Assembly: GCA_948439405.1 (NCBI GenBank)
Contig: CAOJNB010000005.1
Coordinates: 1-64,000, forward strand
Reading direction: 5' to 3'
Origin: an uncultured Coriobacteriaceae bacterium
Lineage (GTDB): Bacteria; Actinomycetota; Coriobacteriia; Coriobacteriales; Atopobiaceae
DNA length: 64,000 nt
Shown: positions 41,496 through 49,178 of the stretch, in pieces
How positions within the stretch are numbered: the first letter of the stretch is position 1
Layout: each line of letters opens with the position of its first letter
Position numbers and translations under genes: made by a program
The notes under the pieces: model-generated
Database searches by the model: none
What the model saw: only the letters and a program-made list of their open reading frames with translations
Told to the model about the DNA's origin: nothing

Positions 41496-41960
41496 ATGAT
41501 GGGCATGAGGCGAGGCAGGTTCGTGGCGGTGGCGGCGTTCCTGGCGCTGGCGGTCGCGGTAGGGCTCTCCGGCTGCGGCGGCTCGCAGGACTCGGAGGCG
41601 CCGGCGCAGGAGGAGGCCGCGCTCGACTTCGACGGCAGCGGCATGGAGGACGCGGGCGCCGGGCGCATCGTGCTGTCCACGCCCTCCGGCACGAGCGAGG
41701 GCGGCGCCGTCCCGCAGCTCGACGCGACCGACGCCGACGTGGTCCAGATCGGCCTCGACTACTGGGACGGCGACGGCACCGAGTGCGTCGTCTACGTCGA
41801 CGGCATGGAGAACTCCACCATGCGCGCCGGGAACAGCCAGACGACCATCTCGCTCTCCGGCGACGCCCTCGCGGAGGGCACCCACACCGTCGAGGTCGTG
41901 GCCATGGACGGGGACTCCCCGACCGTCTACAAGAGCGCCCAGTACGAGGTCGTCGGGTAG
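41496..41960 (+). CDS. Prophage-encoded lipoprotein
   Basis: A 154-residue protein with a typical lipoprotein signal peptide (RRGRFVAVAAFLALAVAVGL then lipobox SGCGG), an acidic linker and a C-terminal Ig-like beta domain (VVYVDGMENSTMRAGNSQTT then GTHTVEVVAMDGDSPTVYKS). It is just 3 bp after the repressor, so it is expected to be expressed in the lysogen and displayed on the cell surface. That placement is common for superinfection-exclusion or lysogenic-conversion proteins (inference). No named family. Confidence 0.75.
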   Translation: MMGMRRGRFVAVAAFLALAVAVGLSGCGGSQDSEAPAQEEAALDFDGSGMEDAGAGRIVLSTPSGTSEGGAVPQLDATDADVVQIGLDYWDGDGTECVVYVDGMENSTMRAGNSQTTISLSGDALAEGTHTVEVVAMDGDSPTVYKSAQYEVVG

Positions 41961-41983
41961 AACCGAGGGGGCGGTAAGCGGAA

Positions 41984-43024
41984 ATGCCAGAGCTTGACGA
42001 CGTCCACGCCTCCATGGTCGACGCCCTGTGCGAGAAGGCCCAGGAGGCCTTCGTCCTCGGTATCGAACTCTTCAACAGGCCGACCCTTCGTTATCGCCTC
42101 GAGAGCTGCGCCTATCTGCTCTGCAACGCCTGGGAGCTGCTGCTGAAGGCCTACCTGATGAAGAGGGACGGGCCGGACTCGATCTACTACTCGGACAAGC
42201 GGGACAGGACGCTCTCCCTCGAGGACTGCGTCCGCAGGGTGTTCACGAACGAGCACGACCCGTTGAGGAAGGGCCTCGAACAGATCATCAAGCTCAGGAA
42301 CACCAGCACGCACTTCATCGTCGACGAGTATGAGGTCCTCTACGGACCCCTCCTGCAGGCCTGCGTGGAGAACTTCGACGAGAAGGCCCGCGAACTCATG
42401 GGCATGGAGGTCAGCGACCTCATCCCGCAGAACTACCTTGCGCTGTCAGTCAGGAGGTCCCCGATCGACCTCGAGGAGTGCCGGGCAAGGTACACGCCGG
42501 AGGTGCTGGACCGTCTCATTACGGCTCGAAGCCATGTGCTTGCTGGAATCACCGACGACTCGGACAACACGCGGTATGCTCACGTCTATGTGACGGAGCT
42601 GAGAAGCGTCAAGCGCGGAGGGGACCTCACCTTCAGCGTCAGTCGTGACGCCGCGGCAGAGGTCGCCATGGTCACTCGCGTCGTCAACCCCGCAGACAAG
42701 TACCCTTATCGCACCAAGGGCGTCGTTGAGCGAGTCAACTCCGCCCTCTCGCGCAGAGGGATCGCCCTGATGATGAACGGGGAGCCCAAGGGGAAGTTCA
42801 CGCGCAACGACTTTCAGAACTTCATCCGGCTCTACAGCATGAAGGAGGACGAACGCTACTCCATGAACACCTCCATGGAGGGGGAGCAGGCTTGGTACTC
42901 GTACTCGCAGCAGGCGATCGATGACATCGTCGAGATCCTTGCGGGCGACCCTGAACACGCACTCGACGCCGTGAAGGAGAAGGCGCAGGGGAAGAGGGGA
43001 AAGGAGCAAGCCCTGGATGACTGA
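41984..43024 (+). CDS. DUF3644-like HEPN protein, candidate abortive-infection factor
   Basis: A 346-residue protein that begins with a helical HEPN-like domain: SCAYLLCNAWELLLKAYLMK then KGLEQIIKLRNTSTHFIVDE, with the Rx4H motif R105-H110 typical of HEPN RNases. The whole resembles the DUF3644 family. The C-terminal part (from about residue 240, VNPADKYPYRTKGVVERVNS) contains a wing-like nucleic-acid-binding region. It follows the lipoprotein in the lysogeny operon and is lower in GC than the late genes. HEPN proteins expressed from prophages often protect the host from other phages, so an anti-phage function is plausible. Confidence 0.75.
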   Translation: MPELDDVHASMVDALCEKAQEAFVLGIELFNRPTLRYRLESCAYLLCNAWELLLKAYLMKRDGPDSIYYSDKRDRTLSLEDCVRRVFTNEHDPLRKGLEQIIKLRNTSTHFIVDEYEVLYGPLLQACVENFDEKARELMGMEVSDLIPQNYLALSVRRSPIDLEECRARYTPEVLDRLITARSHVLAGITDDSDNTRYAHVYVTELRSVKRGGDLTFSVSRDAAAEVAMVTRVVNPADKYPYRTKGVVERVNSALSRRGIALMMNGEPKGKFTRNDFQNFIRLYSMKEDERYSMNTSMEGEQAWYSYSQQAIDDIVEILAGDPEHALDAVKEKAQGKRGKEQALDD

Positions 43025-43227
43025 CCCCAGGAGCAAGGGATTCTAAGCCTCGCGGCCTACCCCCATTCGGGGACCCAGCTTTGTTCCTTCCCAAGTCAGC
43101 CATCCAGGGCCTGTGCAAGCCAAGTATACCCGTCTCTACGGACGCTAGGTGCTCCAGTAGGACCAATGGGGCCATGGAGGACAGGATGCGGGGAGAAGCC
43201 CCGAGTGGAATGCCACCGGAGGAGCAT
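43025..43227 (+). other. 203-bp spacer before the recombinase gene
   Basis: No convincing gene is seen. It holds a short CCCC/GGGG hairpin at 43061-43072 after the HEPN gene and a mixed-composition stretch up to the recombinase ribosome site (CCGGAGGAG). Because serine integrases usually keep attP next to int, a remnant of attachment sequence could lie here or downstream of the gene; I could not pin one down. Confidence 0.4.
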
Positions 43228-44637
43228 ATGGCCAAGGCGGTGATATACGCCCGCTACTCGGACCGCGGGCAGCGCGAGGAGTCCATCGAGGACCAGGTCC
43301 GCGTGTGCACCGAGGCCGCCGAGGCCGCGGGCGACGAGGTCGTGCGCGTCTACGCCGACCGCGCCGCGTCGGGCACCACGACCGACCACAGGCCGGCCTT
43401 CGCCCAGCTGCTCGCGGACAGCGAGGACGCGCGCTGGGAGAGGGTCTACGTCTACAAGGTCGACCGCTTCGCCCGCAACCGCTACGACTCGGCCATCAGC
43501 CGCAACAAGCTCAAGAGGAACGGCGTGCGCGTGGTGTCGGCCACCGAGGGGATCAACGACGGGCCCGACGGCATCCTCATGGAGGCCGTCCTCGAGGGCA
43601 TGGCGGAGTACTACTCGGCCCAGCTCTCGCAGAACGTGCGCCGCGGCATGCACGGCAACGCCCTCAAGTGCCGCCACAACGGGGTGCGGGTCTACGGCTA
43701 CCGCCACGCCGTCGACGGCACCTTCGAGGTCGACGAGGAGCAGGCGCGCGTCGTGCGGATGGCGTTCGAGGCGTACGCCTCTGGCTCGTCCATGACGGAG
43801 GTCGTGGAGGCCCTGGCGCCCTACAGGACCATCGCCGGGAGGCCGTGGCGCCTGCAGACGGTCTCGCGCATGCTGCGCAACGAGAAGTACGTCGGCGTCT
43901 ACCAGTTCGACGACGTGCGGATTGAGGGCGGCATGCCCGCCATCGTGGACGAGGGGACGTTCGCTCGCGTCCAGGAGCGCCTCTCGAGCCCGAGCCACCG
44001 CAGGAAGGGGAGGGACCCCATGGCGTACCCGTTGTCAGGGAAGCTCTTCGACGCAGAGGGGAACCGCTACGTCGGCAGCAGCGCGCGCGGCGCGCGGGGC
44101 GGGGAGTACCGGTACTACCGCAGCGACGCGGGCGTCCGCGCGTTCCCCTGCGCCGAGGTCGAGGACGCCGTCGTCCGCGCGGTCGCCGCCCTGTTCCGGA
44201 CGGATGACGTGATAGAGGACGTCTGCCGCGCCGTGCTCGACTCCCAGGAGGAGGACCTGGCCGACGAGCTGCTCGCGATGGACTCCACGAGGCGCCGCAT
44301 CGAGGCGATCAGGGCCGAGAGGCGCCGCCTCGTCATGCTGGGGGCCCAGACAGACGACCAGGCCGACATTGCGGCGCGCCTCAACGAGCTGTCGGACGAG
44401 TCACGCGCCCTCGAGGCGTCCCTCGACGAGATGGCGCGGAGCGTGCCGCTGTTCGACCGCGACCACATCGAGTTCTGGGCGCGCAACGTGCTGTCCCAGC
44501 AGAGGCCGGAGACGGTCCTGTCCCTCGTGGACCGCGTGGTCATGGAGGACGGTCTCGACGAGCTCAGGATTGAGTTCGTATTCGGTAGCCAACAGGCCTA
44601 CCATGCGGACAAGCCGACGGGCGACGGAACGTTATAA
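43228..44637 (+). CDS. Large serine recombinase (presumed phage integrase)
   Basis: A 469-residue serine recombinase. The resolvase-type catalytic domain begins MAKAVIYARYSDRGQREESI (nucleophile S11) and contains VYKVDRFARNRYDSAI and EGMAEYYSAQLSQNVRRGMH. The recombinase domain (GYRHAVDGTFEVDEEQARVV, then WRLQTVSRMLRNEKYVGVYQ) follows. The usual zinc-ribbon position reads PLSGKLFDAEGNRYVGSSAR, lacking the CxxC pair. A coiled coil ends the protein. The ATG at 43228 has GGAGGAG upstream. Its place at the prophage end and the lysogeny orientation point to the integrase; it is also the only visible candidate for driving the tail-gene inversion. Confidence 0.9.
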   Translation: MAKAVIYARYSDRGQREESIEDQVRVCTEAAEAAGDEVVRVYADRAASGTTTDHRPAFAQLLADSEDARWERVYVYKVDRFARNRYDSAISRNKLKRNGVRVVSATEGINDGPDGILMEAVLEGMAEYYSAQLSQNVRRGMHGNALKCRHNGVRVYGYRHAVDGTFEVDEEQARVVRMAFEAYASGSSMTEVVEALAPYRTIAGRPWRLQTVSRMLRNEKYVGVYQFDDVRIEGGMPAIVDEGTFARVQERLSSPSHRRKGRDPMAYPLSGKLFDAEGNRYVGSSARGARGGEYRYYRSDAGVRAFPCAEVEDAVVRAVAALFRTDDVIEDVCRAVLDSQEEDLADELLAMDSTRRRIEAIRAERRRLVMLGAQTDDQADIAARLNELSDESRALEASLDEMARSVPLFDRDHIEFWARNVLSQQRPETVLSLVDRVVMEDGLDELRIEFVFGSQQAYHADKPTGDGTL

Positions 44638-44655
44638 GATATTCCAAATAGAAGG

Positions 44656-44728
44656 TGCCCCCAACGGGACTCGAACCCGTGTTGCCGCCTTGAAAGGGCG
44701 GAGTCCTAGGCCGCTAGACGATGGGGAC
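44656..44728 (-). tRNA. tRNA-Glu (anticodon UUC)
   Basis: On minus, GTCCCCA (5' end at 44728) pairs with TGGGGGC; the anticodon arm is CCGCC-CTTTCAA-GGCGG (UUC) and the T arm CGGG-TTCGAGT-CCCG. The 3' end reads ACCT, so CCA is not fully encoded, as also for tRNA-Val in this window. Its 3' end abuts the prophage. Confidence 0.95.
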
Positions 44729-44795
44729 GCGGCGTCGCACCAAAGAGGATACCGTACGCGACCCGGCGGGCAAGCCGGGAGAGGAGGCGGACGTG

Positions 44796-45356
44796 ATGGA
44801 CAGGGAGAGGCGGGCGCTCGACGCCCGCGACGTCACCTACGCGGCGGCGGGGGTCGCGCTCGTCGCCGTGTGCGCGTGGGTGAGCGTGCCGGTGGGACCC
44901 GTCCCCTTCACGCTCCAGACGATGGCCGTCGCCTTCGTCGCCCTCGCGCTGCCGCCGCGCCGCGCCCTGCTCGCCGTCGCAGCCTACGCGCTGCTCGGCG
45001 CTGCGGGGCTGCCGGTGTTCAACGCCATGCAGGGCGGCGTCGGGGTCCTGCTCGGCCCCACGGGAGGCTTCGTCGCGGGGTTCGTCGTCGGCACCGCGCT
45101 CGCCGGGCTCGCCGCGTCGCGGCTCGAGGGCGTCGCGGGCCGCGTCGTCGCCTGCGCCCTGCTGCTCGCGGCCACGTACGCGATGGGATGGGCCTGGCTC
45201 GTCCTCTCCACCGGCATGGGGCCCGCGGCCGCGTTCGCGGTCGCCTGCGCCCCCTTCGTCGTCCCCGACGTCGCCAAGGTCGCGACCGGGGCGGCGCTGG
45301 CGAGGGTGGTCGGCGCGGCCCTGCCCGCGCTCTCCGCGTCCGCGGGGCGGCGCTAG
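44796..45356 (+). CDS. bioY: Biotin transporter BioY
   Basis: A 186-residue integral membrane protein, the substrate-binding (S) component of an energy-coupling-factor biotin transporter. The diagnostic VGPVPFTLQTMAVAFVALAL and GVLLGPTGGFVAGFVVGTAL segments are present, with six hydrophobic helices. No ECF ATPase genes are adjacent, so it either works alone or shares the ECF module encoded elsewhere. Uptake fits an organism dependent on external biotin. The ATG at 44796 (or GTG at 44793) has GAGGAGG upstream. It converges with the TPR-like gene, 3 bp apart. Confidence 0.92.
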   Translation: MDRERRALDARDVTYAAAGVALVAVCAWVSVPVGPVPFTLQTMAVAFVALALPPRRALLAVAAYALLGAAGLPVFNAMQGGVGVLLGPTGGFVAGFVVGTALAGLAASRLEGVAGRVVACALLLAATYAMGWAWLVLSTGMGPAAAFAVACAPFVVPDVAKVATGAALARVVGAALPALSASAGRR

Positions 45357-45359
45357 GCC

Positions 45360-46352
45360 CTAGTCCAGGCCGCGGTCCCGGCGGAAGCGCCCGGCCGCCT
45401 CGCTCACCCCGGGAACGGAGGCGGCCCAGTCGACGAAGTCGGGCGTGTCGGCGATGACGGGGTCGGCCTCGTAGACGGCCATGACCGTCTCCTCGAAGCT
45501 CCCCGGCCGCACGGAGGGCCTGTCCGGCAGGTAGGTGTCCACGTAGGCGGGGTTCAGCAGCGCGTAGGCGCCCCCCTCGCACAGCTCGCAGTAGCCCCTG
45601 AGCGCCCTTCGGGCCGCCCCCGGGCGCCCGAGCTTGTGGAGCAGCAGCGTGCGGGCGAGGTGGAACCACGCGTTGCCGTGGTGGCCGAAGCGGGCGGAGA
45701 GCTCGTTGAGGCCCTCCTCGTCCTCGAGGCGGGCGAGCGCGAGCGCCCAGGTGAGGCGGGCCCCCAGCGGGTCGCGCCCGTCGGCGTCCACGAGCGAGGA
45801 GCACAGCTCGCAGGCCTGCCGGTAGCGCGCCGAGTCCAGGTAGGTCCGGGCGAGCGCCGCGCGCACGCGCATGCGGGGGCGAGCGAGGACGTCGTCCCAG
45901 GCGCCGCCCGTCCGCTCGCGCGCCTCCTCCACGGGCTCCCACCCGAAGTCGCGCTCGATGCCGCGCAGCCCGTCCGCGAGCTCGAGGTTGAGCGGGATGC
46001 CCGAGAGGGCCGAGCCGTGCGCGAGCTCGCGCAGCAGCAGCGCGTCGACGCAGCCCGGGTCGACCTCGAGCGCCTCGTCCATCGTCCGCGCGAGCCGCTC
46101 GAGCCGCTCGCTGCGGACGGCCTCGAAGCGCTCGTCGTCGAGCAGGTCGTCGTCCTCGACCGAGCGCTCGAGCCGCTCGAGGGCGGCGGCGACGGCCGAG
46201 AGGGCCCGCTCGTCGGGCGTCAGCGACTCCGCGGGGACGCCCTGGCGCTCGACGGAGGCGAGCAGCTCCTCGAAGGCCTCGGGTGAGAGGCCTCCCAGCT
46301 CGCGCTCCCGGCGCCGGGCGACGCGCAGGACGAGCTCGCGCCTCGCGTCCAT
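45360..46352 (-). CDS. TPR-like helical-repeat protein (first of a pair)
   Basis: A 330-residue protein rich in helical pairs, with TPR-like segments ARTMDEALEVDPGCVDALLL, ARTYLDSARYRQACELCSSL and WFHLARTLLLHKLGRPGAAR. Part of the C-terminus (GYCELCEGGAYALLNPAYVD) recalls ST7-like/tetratricopeptide proteins of unknown role. It overlaps the gene upstream by one base (TGATG), and both share layout, so they look like diverged copies. No catalytic motif is visible. A cytoplasmic protein-binding role is the most that can be said. Confidence 0.7.
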   Translation of the reverse strand: MDARRELVLRVARRRERELGGLSPEAFEELLASVERQGVPAESLTPDERALSAVAAALERLERSVEDDDLLDDERFEAVRSERLERLARTMDEALEVDPGCVDALLLRELAHGSALSGIPLNLELADGLRGIERDFGWEPVEEARERTGGAWDDVLARPRMRVRAALARTYLDSARYRQACELCSSLVDADGRDPLGARLTWALALARLEDEEGLNELSARFGHHGNAWFHLARTLLLHKLGRPGAARRALRGYCELCEGGAYALLNPAYVDTYLPDRPSVRPGSFEETVMAVYEADPVIADTPDFVDWAASVPGVSEAAGRFRRDRGLD

Positions 46353-47416
46353 CAGGCCTCGCCCCCCTCGTCGTCGGGTCCGAGCTCGCCCAGGCCCGTC
46401 GCCAGCTCGTCGCGCAGCGTCGCGGCGAGGACGGGGCCCCGGGAGGCCGTCCATGCCGCCAGCGGGCCGACGTCCCTGCCGTCGCGGCCCTCGTCGAACA
46501 GGATGGTGGCCTGCGAGACCGCGTCGGAGAGCTCGTCGGGGCCGCCGGGCTCGAAGGCGAAGTGGGAGAAGGTGCCCCCGCTGAGCGCGACGGGGTTCGA
46601 GAGCATGGTGCCCGCCCCGGGGACGCGCACGAGCCCCTCGAGCTCGCGGGAGGCCGTCCCGACGTCGCCGAGCGACCAGGCGACGGCCATGCGGCACAGG
46701 GAGAGCAGGGGCTCCGCGCCGTGCCGCGGGGAAAGCGAGGCGGCCAGTCGCCCCGCGAGCCGCTCGAGCCCGTCGCGGTCCTCGAGCTTCGCGAGGGCGA
46801 GGTAGGCGGGCATGCGGGCGTCGGCGCGGTCGGACGGGTCGAGCTCGAGCGCCGCGCGCGCGGCCCCGAGCGCCTGGCGGTAGCGCGCGGCCGCGACGGC
46901 GCACTCGGCCTGGCTCGCACGCCAGCGCAGGTAGGGCCGCATCGCGAGGTCGCAGGCGAGCGCGCGCCCGTCCTCGCGGGAGGCCGCCTCGGCCTCGCGG
47001 CGGCGCGCCTCGCAGCTCGCGAGCACGCTCTCGGCACCGTCGCCGAGGGCCTCGCAGGCCTCGCGGGGCTCGACGCCGTCGGAGAGCAGGAGGAGCATGC
47101 GGGTCGCGTCGTGGCACTCGGGGTCGAGCTCGAGCGCCTCGCGCAGCAGGCGCCTCGCCTCGCCGCGGCGCGCCTGCTCGCCGGCCTCGTCGTCGGGGGC
47201 CCACCCGACGCGGTAGTCGAAGGCCAGGGCCGCCTCGGCGACGAGGTGAAAGGCGCGGTCGGCGTCGGTCTGGGGGAGCGAGTCGCGGTTGTGCGCGAGC
47301 GTCCGCCCGAAGGCGACCGCCGCGCGGGCGGCGGAGAACGGGTCGTGGGAGGCCAGGGCGCGCGCCTGGCGCAGCCCCATGCGCTCGTAGTCCTCCCTCT
47401 GGGGGTCGAAGCCCAT
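46352..47416 (-). CDS. TPR-like helical-repeat protein (second of a pair)
   Basis: A 354-residue protein with alternating helices similar in style to its downstream neighbour: EARRLLREALELDPECHDAT, RYRQALGAARAALELDPSDR and AYLALAKLEDRDGLERLAGR. The C-terminus (VPGAGTMLSNPVALSGGTFS) is shared in part with ST7-like proteins. It begins 9 bp after murE on the minus strand, so all three may be co-transcribed. Function unknown; adjacency to a peptidoglycan gene is suggestive only. Confidence 0.7.
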   Translation of the reverse strand: MGFDPQREDYERMGLRQARALASHDPFSAARAAVAFGRTLAHNRDSLPQTDADRAFHLVAEAALAFDYRVGWAPDDEAGEQARRGEARRLLREALELDPECHDATRMLLLLSDGVEPREACEALGDGAESVLASCEARRREAEAASREDGRALACDLAMRPYLRWRASQAECAVAAARYRQALGAARAALELDPSDRADARMPAYLALAKLEDRDGLERLAGRLAASLSPRHGAEPLLSLCRMAVAWSLGDVGTASRELEGLVRVPGAGTMLSNPVALSGGTFSHFAFEPGGPDELSDAVSQATILFDEGRDGRDVGPLAAWTASRGPVLAATLRDELATGLGELGPDDEGGEA

Positions 47417-47425
47417 GCCGGGCCC

Positions 47426-48970
47426 CTAGCGGCGCGCGTCGCGCTCGCGGATGGCGCGGGCGACGACCTCGGCGTCCAGCTTGCGGGGCACGGGTCCCTC
47501 CGCGGTGAGCATGCGGTCCTCGGCGCCCTTGCCCAGCAGGCACACGAGCGCGCGGCCCTCCTCGGCGGCCCAGCCGCCGGCCACCTCGACGGCGCGGAAG
47601 ATGGCCCGCGTGCGGTCCTCCACGACCTCGTAGCGCGCGTCGGGCGGGGTGACGGAGACCATGTCGCGGATGATGTCGGAGAGCGGCTCCGTGCCCGGGT
47701 CGTCCTCGGTGTAGACGAGCAGCCGCGAGTCGCGCGCGGCGACGGGGGGCATCTGGAGGCGGCGCTCGAGCCCCTTGACGCCGGTGCAGCCGAACACGCT
47801 GACGACCGGCCAGCCGGGGTACTGCTCGCGCACGGACTCGAAGAAGCGCTCGAAGGACTGCCCGTTGTGCGCGTAGTCGACGATGGCGACGAGGTCGCCC
47901 GACTCGCTGGCGACGCGCTCCATGCGCCCCGGGACGCGCGTGCGGGCGAGGCCCGCGGCGATGCGGTCGGCGTCGACGCCGAGGCGCCACGCCACGGCGA
48001 TCGCGCACAGCGCGTTCTCGACGTTGAAGGAGCCGGGCAGTGCGACGGACATCGCGCGCTCCCAGCCGGGGGCGTGCGCCGTGAAGGCGGTGCCGCCCCC
48101 CTCGGGGCGGACGTCGCTCGCCCACACGTCGGCCGCGGGGTCGCACGCGTCGAAGGTCGTGACCTCGAGGCCCTCGCAGGCCGCGGCCACGTCGTCGCGG
48201 CCCATGAGGCCGAGCTGCACGACGGCCGAGCCCGCGTGCTCGAAGATGCGCATCTTCGAGGCGACGTAGTCCTCGAGCGTGGGGTGCTCGACGGGGGAGA
48301 TGTGGTCGCGCCCGATGTTGGTGAGGGCGGCGACGTCGAAGGAGACGCCCTCCACGCGCCCGTACTTGAGGCCCTGGCTCGAGACCTCCATCACCATCGT
48401 GAGGCCGTGGTCGGCGGCGTTGGCGAGGCGGCGGAACAGCTCCGGCGCCTCCGGCGTGGTGTTGGGCGAGCGCCCCCGCGACGCGCCGTCGTAGTACTCG
48501 ACCGAGCCGAGCAGGCCCGCGCGCGAGCCGGGCTCGTCGCCGTCGAGGATCGAGCGGAGCATGTAGGTGACGGTCGTCTTGCCCTTGGTGCCCGTGACCC
48601 CCACGACGTGCAGGTCGCGGTCGGGGTAGCCCCACGCGGCGCGGGCGACGAGCGACATGGCGCGGCGGACGTCGCGGCAGGCGAGCTGGGGGAGGCCGGG
48701 CGCGACGCGCGCGAGCTCGCCGGCGAGCGCCTCGTCGCACACGTAGGCGACCGCCCCGGCGGCCTCGGCCGCGGCCAGGAAGCGGGGCTCGAAGCGCACG
48801 CCCTTGCACACGAAGACGTTGCCGGGCTCGACGGCGCGCGAGTCGTGCGCGCAGCCGAGGACGCGGACGTCCCGGGAGGGTTCGGAGGGGTCTGCGAGGG
48901 GGGAGCCCGCGGCGAGGAGTCCCTGCTCGAGCAGCAGGTCGGCGAGGGTCCCGAGGTTCGTGGCGTTCAT
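47426..48970 (-). CDS. murE: MurE-type UDP-MurNAc-dipeptide ligase
   Basis: A 514-residue Mur ligase that adds the third amino acid to the peptidoglycan stem. The ATP-binding motif VVGVTGTKGKTTVTYMLRSI, the central MVMEVSSQGLKYGRVEGVSF and NIGRDHISPVEHPTLEDYVA are clear. The residue segment that selects the amino acid reads LLVYTEDDPGTEPLSDIIRD (about residue 422); the DNPR motif of meso-diaminopimelate enzymes is replaced by DDPG, so the substrate may not be meso-DAP. The ATG at 48970 lies a few bases from a TAGCAT -10-like box, so the mRNA could be nearly leaderless. Divergent from tRNA-Val/murI. Confidence 0.87.
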   Translation of the reverse strand: MNATNLGTLADLLLEQGLLAAGSPLADPSEPSRDVRVLGCAHDSRAVEPGNVFVCKGVRFEPRFLAAAEAAGAVAYVCDEALAGELARVAPGLPQLACRDVRRAMSLVARAAWGYPDRDLHVVGVTGTKGKTTVTYMLRSILDGDEPGSRAGLLGSVEYYDGASRGRSPNTTPEAPELFRRLANAADHGLTMVMEVSSQGLKYGRVEGVSFDVAALTNIGRDHISPVEHPTLEDYVASKMRIFEHAGSAVVQLGLMGRDDVAAACEGLEVTTFDACDPAADVWASDVRPEGGGTAFTAHAPGWERAMSVALPGSFNVENALCAIAVAWRLGVDADRIAAGLARTRVPGRMERVASESGDLVAIVDYAHNGQSFERFFESVREQYPGWPVVSVFGCTGVKGLERRLQMPPVAARDSRLLVYTEDDPGTEPLSDIIRDMVSVTPPDARYEVVEDRTRAIFRAVEVAGGWAAEEGRALVCLLGKGAEDRMLTAEGPVPRKLDAEVVARAIRERDARR

Positions 48971-49045
48971 GCGCCCTATGCTACACTACGCTCGCTCGCA
49001 CGCGCCTCGCGGCGCCGTCCGCGCATGGCGCGCCGAGCCGTTCCC

Positions 49046-49118
49046 GGGCGATTGGCGCAACGGTCAGCGCAGGTGCCTTACACGCACAAGGTTGGGGGTT
49101 CGAGTCCCTCATCGCCCA
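49046..49118 (+). tRNA. tRNA-Val (anticodon UAC)
   Basis: GGGCGAT pairs with ATCGCCC, the D arm is intact, the anticodon loop is CTTACAC (UAC) and the T arm GGGGG-TTCGAGT-CCCTC has one G-T pair. The first anticodon-stem pair looks like a G-A mismatch. No CCA is encoded (ACCT). Confidence 0.92.
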
Positions 49119-49178
49119 CCTGTACCCAAGCGACCTCGCGACGGCGGGGTCTTCCCATGGCGGGAGGGACGCCTTCGG

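Larger units (their letters stand above)
12966..44655. mobile_element. Complete siphovirus-like prophage, about 31.5 kb
   Basis: All modules of a tailed temperate phage are present in conventional order: lysogeny genes on plus (40854-44637) and, on minus, replication, packaging, head, tail, host recognition and lysis (40753 to 13167). The prophage lies between tRNA-Leu and tRNA-Glu. The 12966-13134 stretch downstream of tRNA-Leu holds no convincing gene and probably contains the left junction; the right junction probably lies between the recombinase stop (44637) and the tRNA-Glu 3' end (44656). I found no convincing shared attachment core by eye, consistent with serine integrases, whose att sites share only a few bases. 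Exact ends are therefore uncertain, but no gene needed for a functional phage appears missing. Confidence 0.9.

Noticed and set aside
44656-44660. Altered tRNA-Glu 3' end (ACCT instead of ACCA) as a scar of phage integration
   Set aside because: tRNA-Val in the same window also lacks an encoded CCA, so this is a normal trait here and not evidence for the att site.
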